DNA from: Drosophila persimilis
Lineage: Eukaryota; Arthropoda; Insecta; Diptera; Drosophilidae
NCBI RefSeq assembly: GCF_003286085.1
Contig: NW_020825298.1
Span: 7,254,001 to 7,318,000, forward strand
Length of the DNA: 64,000 bases
Reading direction: 5' to 3'
Under the pieces are notes generated by a model. That model was not told the origin of the DNA. It saw only the letters and a list, made by a program, of their open reading frames with translations, and searched no databases. Positions 16,001-28,135 of this stretch are shown here, in pieces (within the stretch, counting starts at the first letter, position 1; every line of letters starts with the position of its first letter). Both the position numbers and the translations under genes were made by a program.

Positions 16001-16905
16001 AAATTTGACAACTTCAAGTGGCTGTGGCAGCTGTGCCAAAACCCAACCCATCTCTGGCCTCATCATCTGCGATTCACTGGCAGCACAGCTTCTTCAGCAA
16101 TTTATGCATTCAAGTGGCAGCCAAAGGCAGCAGCCAGCAGCCAGCAAACGCTGATGATGACAATAAGGACGCAACTCCCTGGATCCATCCCCGGACTCCA
16201 CTCCGTGATTCTGATTCTGAGAGTCTCTGATATTTTGCCCGTTGTTGTTACTTCTGTATCTGTATCTGTATCTGTAAGATGCATTTGGCTGATTGTCAAG
16301 TGTCTCGTTTTGTTATCAAGACGCTGGCATCATTATCCAGGAAACAGGAATGTTTCAACGAGTTAAAGCTGTTACTTAACCGGTACCTTAAAGCACAGTT
16401 TGAATTCAATTTTGGGTAAAAAAGTGTCTTCGATTCTCTGATAAAAAGAAGAGGTTGTTCCCTGTACCAATAATACGAAAAATTAGACTAGGATTGTCCT
16501 TAGGGCTAAGTGTTCTGTGAGAAATACATAGCCCTAGCTTATCAGAAAAAGCAATCTGTGCAATTTCTTAATTAATTTCTTAATCAGCGAAAAGTATTGT
16601 TTCATTTAAGATTGTTCTAGACAGTTCCAGATTGCAAGAGAATATTTATTTAAAGACATATATAATTTCTAGGTTTTCCCCCTCACTCCTTATCAATTTT
16701 CATTATTAATGAGTTCAAAAGGTTGCCTTCTCCCTGTTTTCTTAATAAGTATATAAATTTTAATGATGATTTGCAATGTGTGTGTTTGTACACTAAAACC
16801 TGATTTGCGCCGATTGATTGATTTATGGGGTTATAACTCACCTGGCAAAGTCAAGACTCCGCTTAGGGCCAGAGCGATCAATAGAGCACTGAGCAGCAGC
16901 TTCAT
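1038..16905 (-). CDS. Icarapin-like secreted protein (4 coding exons)
   Basis: Coding exons on the minus strand are 16905-16842, 4166-3984, 1943-1759 and 1340-1038, giving 244 residues. All joins use GT-AG and keep frame. Residues 1-20 are a signal peptide (MKLLLSALLIALALSG). Residues 137-174 carry the icarapin core: GNTTSTVK, then VVDGHKVEINETVYGD, then KVRVVNVRP, interrupted by an intron at the same kind of position. Bee icarapin is 223 residues, so the length fits. N138 and N154 sit in N-glycosylation sequons. The C-terminal part is acidic and low in complexity. Icarapin is a secreted protein known as a honeybee venom allergen; its function is unknown and nothing suggests venom in a fly. 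The stop follows CAG-GTA-TAA, which could also be read as a weak splice donor, so a further 3' exon cannot be excluded. The first intron of 12.7 kb may hide a missed exon, although the frame closes perfectly without one. Confidence 0.87.
7608..7662. repeat. CT microsatellite (GAGA-type)
   Basis: Nearly pure (CT)n with short interruptions, inside the long icarapin-like intron. Such runs can bind GAGA factor, but may be a plain microsatellite. Confidence 0.8.
8163..8234. repeat. 24-bp tandem repeat, three degenerate copies
   Basis: Copies begin at 8163, 8187 and 8211. Each opens with a variant of CCGCTCTCTGTTAACAG and continues with a variable tail. Copies 1 and 2 differ at a handful of bases; copy 3 is more diverged. 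The period is a multiple of three, so a minus-strand frame shows an 8-residue periodicity, but there is no other sign of a gene. Confidence 0.75.
8911..8950. repeat. G-rich imperfect tandem repeat
   Basis: Repeated GGGTCTGGGGCT-type 12-bp units following a CA run. It is a minisatellite-like tract within the intron and lies in no gene frame. Confidence 0.7.
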
Positions 16906-17290
16906 ATTTTTTATTTCAATTTTTCACACGCTTTTAAAGCCTTATTTTAGTTTTTGTTGTTTCAGAACTTGGTATATGTTTATATTTATTTAGGGCACAG
17001 TTTTTGTTCCGATGTCTGTTGTATATTTTCTGCGTTTCGCCGGTTAACTAGTCGGCTCTGTTCTGTTCGGTTCGGTTTCGGTTCTGTATGGAAAGGCAAA
17101 CAATTCTCAAATGCGCTTAAATGATTTGAGGAAACGGCAAATAAACGGCAAACGAAACCGAATGAGAGGGCGTGAGGGAGAGCGATTGAGTGAGTGGCTA
17201 GCCTGACGCTGACGTTGACGCTGACCGCTCGCTTGCTCTCACACTCTCCCTCTCAATGAATATGGCTCTCCCTTCGACTAAATTAAACGG
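16906..17290 (-). promoter_or_regulatory. Probable 5'UTR and promoter zone of the icarapin-like gene
   Basis: This lies just upstream of the signal-peptide start codon. It includes 17163-17190 (GAGAGGGCGTGAGGGAGAGC) and 17228-17255, which carries TCTCACACTCTCCCTCTC, so two GAGA-type tracts face each other around a short GACGCT/GACGTT repeat. GAGA-factor sites are common at fly promoters. The transcription start itself is not defined. Confidence 0.45.
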
Positions 17291-20200
17291 TACGTTCCTG
17301 ACTGCATGACACTTACTTATTCTTCTACTCGCTGGCAGGAATATTTATCTTTTAAATATACATACTTATATGGAAGTATTATGTGAATAGAAGCTGACAA
17401 TCGCTCGTATATTGATACATTAATCATATACTCCTCAGTTGAAAATTTATTTTCTAAAAGCTACACTTTACACTCAACATTTGGGTAGTAATATTAGCTG
17501 TTATTGAATAATAAATTTCTCATGAAAGATATGTACATATATTCATATATATAAAATTTCCAAAGTTTTTTTAACCCTTTAAAATTCATATGCATAATTT
17601 CTAACTTGAAAATCCTCCTCCTATTAAGTGACTGTCATACCGGCTTACATGCATTCGAATGGTCAGCAAGTGCTGTGGGAACGAAAATGGGGACTTCTCT
17701 GTTTTTTGCGGTGTGCAATATTTTGGTCCAGCACTGTGCCTGCATGCGACGTATGAGTAATTTTTTGTTGTTGTTGCGGCTAATCAGTTTTTGTCTATGC
17801 TTCGTTAACTGCACGCTCATTCTGCCTCTGTCTGTCCCAGTCTGTGCCCATGTCCCTGTCCCTGTCATTCATGCTACTCGTACAATATGTTTTCTATTCT
17901 CATTCGTATTTTGATTTGACTTCAATCGCCGCACTGGCTGGAAATTATTTCGATTTGTTGAATGGCTAAATCACCTGTTGGCCGAGCTTCGTATAGAGTT
18001 CAAGGTTAACGATTGTGTAACTTATTTGCTTATTCACCCATAGAGTGTCAAAGCTTGTATGACACTCACATAATGGTGTAATACAAATTTCAATTGGTGA
18101 AATATATAAATACTTATTAAATCTTTCCATAATAAATGGGTAAATAAGATAGAAATGGTGATTTACTAAGAATCCCCGGCAACGAAATTGTGTACGAAAT
18201 TTTCTTAGTAAAAATCTCCCGTTCCTGGTTTCCAAACCTATTACAATATATTACCAACTGAAAACAGAGCTTGAAGCTAAACAGAGGGCTCTTCTCTATA
18301 ATTAAATGCTTTTGATAAAGCTCTTCTTGTTAATTCCATAATCACAACAGTCACGCCTTCAGTTGAAGCCGATTCAATCCAGTCACGACTACTGCGCTGG
18401 CGTTAATAACAAAGGTCACCGTTTTCTTTGGAAATTGTTAGAGCAGTTCCAATACCGGATGATCTTTCTGTTTGAACTGTTAACATTCTTATTTATTTTG
18501 AATATGGAATTTATTCGAATTTTTAATACTTTATTGGACTACAATATTAGAATATTTAGACTGTGTTTTTTTCTCAATTTATTTTTTATCGTAAATATTT
18601 TATTGGACATTATATTATATGTAATATTCATTTTACAGTACTCCTAAATAATTTCATTTACTTTTTAAACACAAGAATAAAAACTGTTCAAGATATATAG
18701 AAATTCATATTATATTTGGTATATTAAGCAATTTTTTAATTTTTCTTTAGTTTTATTTTGTTTATAGGTATCTTTTTTCTTATATTCTTTATTTAAGATC
18801 TGTACAAAGATTTGACAACCATTAAATTTTTTGTTTGGACTTTGTCGTTTTTTTTATTGTAAACACTTTTTTATCGCAATATAAACTTTATGGCACACGT
18901 GTTAGGGGGCACAATACAAGTTTTCGCACAGCTAAATTCAATTTCGCAAACAATTTCTAGCAAATTTTCTAATAGATTGTTTATAAACAATTTTTTTCGG
19001 CGCCGAAACGGAAATCACACAGACACAAACAATCTCTTGTATTCACATACCGACTCGAAAATTTGCATAAACTTTTGTTTTTGCTGTTGCTTCGGTCGTC
19101 ATACAGTTATTTCTGTAGGTTGCTGGCAGAACTCAAAGTGGGACTCGTTTTTGGGGGGAACACTCGCGATCTTCGCCGTGCGCCGGCTCTTGTGAGAGTT
19201 GATTTCGGACTAAACGAATGCGTACGGATTTGGCTTCATTTATACCAACGCACACGCAGTCCGCACATAAAGAGAGCGATGAGAAAGGCAGGCAGTGCGA
19301 GATCGGAGAAGTCTTCTCAAAGAATGGCCAACAAATATGATCAACTGCGGGATGCCTGAAAATGGATGGGCAGCTAAGGCAGACATACAAATTAAACTCC
19401 TAAAAATGCAGGGAAGTACGCTGTATTACGAATTGTGCTCTGAAAGTAAGAGTTGAAAGGCGTTATACAAGATTTCAATCCTATAAGAAAACATAAAAAT
19501 TGCTCTCCACTAAACCCCGTATACCCCATTCCGCTTAGGGTACTTGGAATAACAGAAAATGAATAAAAATGCGTTGAATGCATTGACACGTCAGTGGCAG
19601 CAAAAGTGAATGTCGTCGGAGAGGGACATGGACTGTGGGTCATCCCTTGACCAAACAAGCAAAATCACAAATTCAAAGCAGCGCGCCGACCAAGACTACG
19701 ACAAGGAACGCGCGCCAAGCTACGTTCCTGGAGTGACAATGAACACTTCAGATCCGCTCCAAGGCAGTGGTCTCCCACCTCCACCTCCACCTCCACCTTA
19801 CCCCGATCTCTTTTTATAGATCTTTTCCAGATTGGGATCTTGTTCGGTACAGCTGTTGCTCCTCCTCCTCTACCTTCTAGAACTTGTAATTCTTGTCGCA
19901 GACCGCGAACCGGATTCTCTTTTAACTGCACTTTCGGTTGTTGTTTTTTGTTTCGTATCAACTGGTTCGATGCATCTTGCCTTTAAGTGAAAAAAAGCAT
20001 TTAAAATTAATTACCATTTTTGTACAAATTGTTAAAACGACATTTTTGTGGTTTGTGATTTCTGGCTGGACAAAAAATCCCCAAAACAAGATTTTTGGTC
20101 TGCCAACATTGACAAATTGTTGTCAAGGCTTTTGAATGACAAGAAATTGAGTAAGTTGTCTTTTTGGTAACTATTGGAAAAAATCTCTGGTGTCAGGGCC

Positions 20201-20727
20201 TGACGCTGTCCGTCGACCAACCGCCCACAATTTATGATAAGTACGATATGATGCTCTTGACCTTGAAACTGATGTGCGGGAAATGAGAGCAGACTACGTG
20301 AGAAAAGCAAGATTTTACTCTCCAAATACAATAAAATATTTATAGATTTAAAAATTTCTTACAAAACAGACGATTTTATTTGTTTACAGCTGTAGGCTAG
20401 CGACATCTTTTCTTTGCTTAAAATATAAATATGGCTATCGTCGGTAATAAGCCACATTTTTGTGGTTTTTTCCCCATTCCTTTATAATTTTATCACATTA
20501 CTTCCCCATTACTCGATAATTCTCCATTCTCCCATGAATTAATCAATTTTATATAAGATATAGTTTTATTGCATTGTTTTTTACAAATTATTTAAACAAA
20601 AACGGTTTCCAAATTTAAAAATTGGATAACAACACATACACGAAATCGCAAAGGAGACACCTGCCGACGAAACGGTGAACTGTGAGATCTGACGCCCCCT
20701 GCTGACCAAATTGTGGAAACTATTAGA
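17291..20727. other. Intergenic region between divergent icarapin-like gene and Fam92
   Basis: About 3.4 kb, mostly AT-rich (notably 18480-18880). No convincing gene is seen. A CCACCT run at 19780-19799 gives a spurious poly-proline frame. The block at 19130-19330 is less AT-rich and could be a regulatory element or an untranslated exon, but nothing decides this. Confidence 0.5.
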
Positions 20728-20738
20728 TGGTCACACTA
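20728..20738 (+). promoter_or_regulatory. Core promoter Motif 1 upstream of Fam92
   Basis: TGGTCACACTA matches the fly core-promoter Motif 1 consensus YGGTCACACTR exactly (bound by M1BP). It lies 117 bp before the Fam92 start codon, so transcription probably starts within the next few tens of bases. Confidence 0.75.
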
Positions 20739-20756
20739 ACAATTGTCCAGCCCTGC

Positions 20757-20769
20757 GTTGCTTGACGAC
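20757..20769 (+). promoter_or_regulatory. RFX X-box upstream of Fam92
   Basis: GTTGCTTGACGAC fits the fly X-box pattern GYTRYY-N(1-3)-RRHRAC with a one-base spacer: GTTGCT, T, GACGAC. It ends 85 bp before the ATG and 18 bp past Motif 1. RFX drives ciliary genes in fly sensory neurons, and Fam92 is a transition-zone protein, so site and gene agree. Occupancy is inferred. Confidence 0.7.
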
Positions 20770-20854
20770 GGTTTTGTTTTGATTTTTCTGTCAAAAAAAA
20801 TAAATAACAAAAAAACACTTAATAAAGAAGATTTAATCTCAAAACGATATCAGG

Positions 20855-22567
20855 ATGTTTCGCCGTGGCAAATTGTCGTTTCTAAACACCAAAGACGACC
20901 GCATTAAGATTATAAATGAGCGCATAACGCTGACCGAACGCCACTTAATGGAAATGTGTTCGGCATTCGCTTTGGTAACAAGGAAAATGGCCAAGTGAGC
21001 GGAATAAGTAAAACAAGAATTGGATGGGCATGTTTACAAGATCTCCTTTTAATGACAGATACCGAGACTCGTTCGATGAGCTGGCAAAGGGCGTCAAGGG
21101 CTATGCAGATGAAGAGGAAATCAACGAAAGCCTCTCGACTGGTCTAAAGAGCTTCACAAATGCAGTCACAATAATGGGCGACTACATGGACATTAATGTA
21201 CATCGTCTGGAGCATAAAGTAATCCATGCTGAGGAGCATATTTCCAACCCTAAACATTTCTCCATCCTACACGCAGATTGTCAATGAGATGACTTCATTT
21301 GAGCAGCTCTGCAAGTCCACGCGCGACAATCTCCGACTGGCGGTCATTGCCCGCGACAAAGAGGTGTTGCGCCAACGCCAGATGCTGGAGATCAAGTCAA
21401 AGTTTGCGGCCAATAATGTGAGTAGATCTACCCTTTGTAAACAGCCCCATCATTGCATTGATCCCAACAGAGTGCTGCCGACTCAGAACTTTTCAAGGCC
21501 AAGATGGAAGTGGCGCGTACGAACAAAGAGATTGACGAGATAATCGGCAACTTTGAGCAGCGCAAGCTACGGGAACTCAAGCAGATACTCAACGACTTCA
21601 TTCTCATCTCCATGAAGCAGCACACCAAGGCCCTGGAAGTGCTCAGCGCCAGTTACTATGACATTAGCAGCATTGATGAGCGCGACGACTTTCTCGAATT
21701 CCAGAAGCTAATGAAAACCAAAGAGGAGCCTGCCCAGCGCAAGGGGACATTGAAGAAGGGTCTGCGCTCGCAGTCAATGGACAGCCTGGATCACGAGCAG
21801 TTGGTCAGTCCACTGAAGCGGCATCAGAAGCTGTCCAGAAGCAGTAAGAATTTGGCTGGAGCGGGCATACCCCATGGCAACAAGCTAGAGCTGGAGCAGG
21901 AAGAGGCAGAGACTGATGGACACGAAGACCAGGAGGCCGACGACGACAATGAGGAGGTGGTGCAGTCTTTATTGTGATTTTTGTGTTAATTTTTAAACGA
22001 AAATACTCTCACCCAATGCTCTAGGGGACTGAACAAAGTGGGGATGACGACGATGAAGATGAAGAGTCCGGCACGGCCTCGGATGATGAGCGTGAGCCAG
22101 CCGAAGCCACCACGCCCACTCTACGAGATAATGTGTTCGGTGTGAAGGCAAGAACCATCAGCAAAGAGGCAGCAAATCCAGTGGCGGCTCCACTGAAACC
22201 CATCCGCACGATTGTTAAACATCCCTTCAAGGCGGTGGCTTCGACGCATGTAAGACTGCAGAAGCAATTCCAAGTGCCACAGCACTAGCACCTACCCTAT
22301 CACTAGATCTAGAACAAGTCATTTGCATACGCTAGTCATGGCCACATGGCCCATTATCTCTGCATTATTTACTCCAAATAAACAAAGAATAGAATAAATA
22401 TATGCACCGAACTAATCAAGTGGAAACGCCTCTCCCACCTCCCCCTACCTTTCAAGCAGGTGAAGAGACGGCGACCAGGACGCGGCTCGACCGGAAGAAG
22501 CGCCGCCGGTCGCCTGGTAACCGTTGTTAAATCGAAGTCCTCCTCCACCACACAGCCCCCCGTTTGA
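20855..22567 (+). CDS. Fam92: Fam92 / CIBAR, BAR-domain ciliary protein
   Basis: Coding exons are 20855-20994, 21059-21218, 21277-21417, 21471-21956 (or 21959), 22025-22249 and 22460-22567, giving about 419 residues. The first four exons encode the FAM92 BAR domain (roughly residues 1-220), including the family stretches [31 protein letters not shown] and [15 protein letters not shown]. The tail is acidic ([10 protein letters not shown]), then basic (VKRRRPGRG). FAM92 proteins bind Chibby and Dzip1 at the ciliary transition zone and shape membrane at basal bodies; in flies this matters in sensory neurons and spermatocytes. The donor of exon 4 is unclear (GTGGTG or GTGCAG), and reading on gives a stop at 21975-21977, so a 315-residue form is possible. 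Reading through the exon 5 donor gives a stop at 22286-22288 before two AATAAA signals. Confidence 0.92.
22377..22398 (+). terminator. Two intronic poly(A) signals in Fam92
   Basis: AATAAA occurs at 22377-22382 and 22393-22398, inside the 210-bp last intron and about 90 bp past the alternative stop at 22286-22288. They would end a shorter Fam92 mRNA with 12 residues (starting VRLQKQ) in place of the basic last exon. Confidence 0.6.
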
Positions 22568-22735
22568 GAAGCCCGATCGATCGGGAGGGGGATTACAATT
22601 CGTGAATTTTAATAATGTATAATTTAAAATAGAAACTAAATGGCAATAGCTCTGAAACATGCCCGTTGCTCGCAAAGTCTACAATTACTTTACTTAAATT
22701 ATGATCTTCCTGGTGGAGCGAACTTAAAACTATGC

Positions 22736-22741
22736 AATAAA
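22736..22741 (+). terminator. Poly(A) signal of Fam92 long form
   Basis: AATAAA lies 169 bp past the distal stop codon. The stretch 22568-22940 holds only the facing 3'UTRs of Fam92 and Hsbp1. Confidence 0.65.
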
Positions 22742-22940
22742 TTTGAATGAGCAAATCTTTGAGAGCAATTGTGTGTGTGGATGGGATGGGTGCAGTGGGG
22801 GATTAAATGAATGTGAGAGTCTGGAATTGTAAATTTGATTTGAGTGCTTGGTTTGTGGCGACAATGGTGTTCGATGTATTTGATTAGGGCGTGGCTGGTG
22901 AAGGGGCGGGCGGCCGTGGCCACGCCTAGCTTTGGTCGTC

Positions 22941-23292
22941 TCATTTCTCCGGTATCTGGCCCTCGATCCCAGCCTGGTTCATCAGGTCCGCGATGCTCTT
23001 CTCCAGATCATCGATGCGGTTGCCCATGTCATCGATACGTGTGATTATCTGATCAGACATGGTCTGGAACTTGTCCTGCACGTTCTGCAACAGATTTTGT
23101 ACCTGATAAAAGGGGGAGCGATCATTTACTGGGTGCTGTTCTGCCATGCTATTGTCAACGCTACGTGATTGGGCTACGATTACTCACGTATATGGTCAGC
23201 TCCTGCATATTCTTGGGGTCCATCGCAGCATTGCTGTTGAGCGAGTAGTTCTGGTCCAGGTCGCTGTCCATTTCGTTGCGCAGTTCGGTCAT
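22941..23292 (-). CDS. Hsbp1: Heat shock factor-binding protein 1
   Basis: Exons 23292-23188 and 23102-22941 encode 88 residues. The intron is bounded by TAC|GTGAGT and TTATCAG|GTA. Nearly the whole protein is one heptad-repeat coiled coil, with the highly conserved block [20 protein letters not shown] followed by [24 protein letters not shown]1 forms small coiled-coil oligomers and dampens heat shock factor by binding its trimerisation region; it also helps assemble the WASH complex. Length equals the usual family size. The gene is convergent with Fam92 and divergent from dbe. The D. melanogaster counterpart is CG5446 as I remember it. Confidence 0.96.
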
Positions 23293-25139
<1,847 letters not shown>

Positions 25140-25188
25140 TGTGTGTGAGAGCCTTCTGTTAGTTGTAGTTATTGCTAGAAAATCCTTA

Positions 25189-25194
25189 AATAAA
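25189..25194 (+). terminator. Poly(A) signal of dbe
   Basis: AATAAA lies 50 bp past the dbe stop, giving a very short 3'UTR before the CT-rich block upstream of aru. Confidence 0.75.
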
Positions 25195-28135
25195 AAAAGA
25201 GAACCCTGTAAATCTAGTTCAACGTTGTAAGAGATCTCTCAGCGAACTCAGTCGCTCTATTCTCACCTGAGAGCGCGTCTCTCTCTCTCTCTCAACCACT
25301 CTCTCTCAGCCCCAGCAAACAAGCACTTCGAGGCTTAGCTCATGCCTCGGCTAACTGGCTGTGCTGTGCTGGCCAAGTTAGTTTTTTTTCCGTCAGAAAC
25401 ACGAAACACGTCGGCCACAACGGACAACGCTCGCGTGCGTTTCAGAAGTCCACAAACAACAACGACGTTGTGGGGTTATTGTTATTTGTACATTTGCTTT
25501 GAAGAGGAAGAGGAAATCGGAGACGAGGCGCGGCGCGGGAGACGGCGACAGTTTGTAGTGGAAGCGGCGGTTGTGGAAGAATTAAAAAGAACGAAAGAAA
25601 GCCGACTCGAAAATAAAAATCGAAGAACGTCGAGAAAGCACAGCACTTACCACAAGCCAGAGCAGGACGGAACGAGGAGGAAGACAGGTAAAAAAGAAGA
25701 AGTAGAGTGCGATGGATACGCAAGCCCAGTTACAGTTAGTTTTTTATGTTTGAATTAAAATAATAATAAAAGGCAGTGAAAAATGCCTGAGTGTGCCCTC
25801 GCCCTGTCCGTGTCCCTTCTCCCATCTGTGATCATCGCTTGAAAAAACCAAACCAGTTCAAAAATACTAGGGGAACGTGACAACGAAATTCGAATTCGTG
25901 CTAATTAGGAAAAGAATGCGCAAAGTGAGAGGATGAAGAGGAGAGGTGATATCTAAATGCTAAAGAGAGATATGAATGTGTATGCATATGTGTGTGACTG
26001 TGTGTTAAGGGAATACCTACTGTATATCAGTGGGGTAAATGCGGTCAATTAGAATAAATATACCTACACGGGTGTGCATACATGTATGTAGGTGCTTATG
26101 TGTGCAAGATTCGATGAATTAGTGAATGAATTGTGAACAAAAAGCATTGAAAATCAATACGAAACCTGCCGCCGCTCCCAGTTTGTATATCCACACACAC
26201 ACACACACACAATGAGAGGCCAGGCCATATACCTGTGTGGAACCGAGTGTGTGTGGAAAAGACTCGTAAAAATATCAACAGAGCTGGAGAAAAACAGGTG
26301 GAAAAGAAAGCTTAAAAAATGCGGTCGGTCAAAAAGTAAAGTTGCAGCAGACGCTGCGACGGCGGCGGTGATGGGAGGTGGAAAATGACGGAGACAAATA
26401 TCAGCAGCAGAGTTACCTTTTCAAGTCGTACGTCGTACATACACGTATACATACATACACAAGAGAGACTCACAGTTACACAGGTACATTCTGTTTGCCC
26501 GCCTGCCACGCATGCGCCCGACAGAGATGGCACTAGTGCTTGTTGAGCGCTGCGCTGCCTGTTGCTCCGGGCTCCGGGGTGTCGGTGTCGATGTCGATGT
26601 CTCCCCATTTGTAACCGAGCCGTGAGTCTCACTTGGCTCTCAAGCATGTTTTTTCACACAGCGCCATTTACCTTCGCCCAAGCCCCCACTCGTGGCCGGC
26701 CCCCACCAACATTTGAGATAAAGCCAACAACTAGAGCCATGCCATGGACAGGCGCTTATCTAAATTTGTCCTGTCCTCTATATACTGCTGCCGCCTGAAT
26801 TATTTTAAAAGTAACTTCCCATCCCAGGGGCCAAATGATAAACAAGCCAAAAGCGAGCGACTGCTCCCCCGCTATTAGTGTAATTGTTTTTGTTTCTGTT
26901 TCTGTATCTCCAACTGTTTGTGCGGGGGCTTATCACGCCTTAATTAATTATCTCCACCTGAATGCCGGCCGACCATTACTAAGTATTTGCTTAAGACGTA
27001 TGGCCCCGCATCGCGATCAAAGTTGATTTATGCAAGTGCGATCCGCGGCGAGCACTTTCGCTGTTATGTGCGATAAGTTTTATCGCCTGGTTTCGTCATT
27101 CCATTCCCTCTGCCTCCCTCCTCTTTGGCTGCTGTAAGCCAACATCCATTTGTCAAATACCTCGCGAATGATGCAATATGCCAAGTGCTGTGATATCTCT
27201 GTGGAAACACAGCAAGTATAACAGTCCAGTGTCAGCAGAGTTGATCCCGTCGCATATCATTTCATGCCTTAAGTAAACACAACATAAACACATACATATT
27301 GCATGTACATAACAAGAGTACAGGGGTGTAGTAGAGCACCCATGCCGGACAACAGGGGAGGGGGGGGGTCTGGAATAATGTTCTAGCTTGTTTAGGACTC
27401 TTACTGTGATTCCGCTTCCGCAAATATATTCTTTATTCCCTACTCAACGTTTTCCATTTACCTGCAGCAGAACACCAAATTGTATGTTCCACCTTGGCCC
27501 GCCCATTCCGCCCCTGTTAGATTGGTATGCGACGCTGGCGTCGCTGCCTTAGTCGGCGCCAGAGCCCAGCCTAAGCCGTCAGCGGAAAAGTAGTTGTTTC
27601 TGCTGTCACTTGAGTCGCGCTGAGGGAGCGGCTGAGAGTGCTTGTGAGCGAGACCAAGAGCGACAGCGAGAGAGAGAATTTGCAAATCCGTGTTTGTGTG
27701 TGTGTTTTTGCAGGTGTGTTCATTTGCAATGCTGTCGAGAGTGGAGTGGGATGGAGAGCGGCTAGAGGGGATAGGCAATCAGTTGGCTACGATGAGGGGG
27801 GTGGGAGTAAAAGAGAGGGCGCGCGATTTTTGAATTCCAAAGCTGAGGCTGTGGCTGGAGGCCGCGGCGCTGAGGCTGCGAGCAAAATGTTAAAGTTTGA
27901 GAATAATTGTGGCCGATTGTGGTCGCCTGGCCATGTGTGGAGCGTGTGCGGGGAGTGTAGTGTGTGTGGAAGTGTGGAATGCGGTCTGAGTCAGCGTTTA
28001 TTGGCTGCGCAATAGCCAGAAGAGGGTCGTGCCAGGGGGGCACTCTTCTCAGTCTGATCTTTCTAACCGAACCAAACCGAACGTGTGTTTCCTTTCAGAC
28101 GGTCCTGAACGCGCTTTTTGGCTAGGAATCACCAC
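25195..28135 (+). other. aru upstream region and 5'UTR exon(s)
   Basis: About 2.9 kb between dbe and the aru start codon. A CT/GAGA run at 25279-25312 and the open sequence after it, ending at a possible donor CAG|GTAAAA at 25687/25688, look like a promoter with an untranslated first exon. CA/TG microsatellites lie at 26190-26215 and around 27693. The acceptor CCTTTCAG ending at 28098 opens the first coding exon; an in-frame TGA at 28106-28108 shows that translation cannot start further upstream in this exon. No separate gene is seen. Confidence 0.6.

Larger units (their letters stand above)
4167..16841 (-). other. Long first intron of the icarapin-like gene
   Basis: This 12.7-kb stretch lies between the signal-peptide exon and exon 2. 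I found no convincing nested gene: the open frames are short, lack a third-position C/G bias and lack recognisable motifs. It holds microsatellites (CT run near 7608-7662, CA/TG runs near 8873 and 9548-9815), a 24-bp tandem repeat (8163-8234), G-rich imperfect repeats (8911-8950), a CCCAT/CCATT run (11428-11452) and scattered TACCC/GGGTA short repeats. The size suggests regulatory content, which I infer only. Confidence 0.6.

Noticed and set aside
15893..16366. 157-codon plus-strand frame in the icarapin-like intron
   Set aside because: Includes a CTGTAT microsatellite translated as SVSVSV; no third-position bias.
19610..19819. Proline-rich 69-codon frame
   Set aside because: Produced by a CCACCT repeat in intergenic DNA; no start context, splice sites or homologue.
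22492..22530. GGTAAC and GTTGTT words near the last Fam92 exon considered as an X-box
   Set aside because: The half-sites are in the wrong order for the consensus and lie inside coding sequence.
25342..25758. 138-codon frame downstream of dbe
   Set aside because: Arg/Lys/Glu-rich because of GA-rich DNA; it lies in the presumed aru promoter and 5'UTR, with a likely splice donor inside it.
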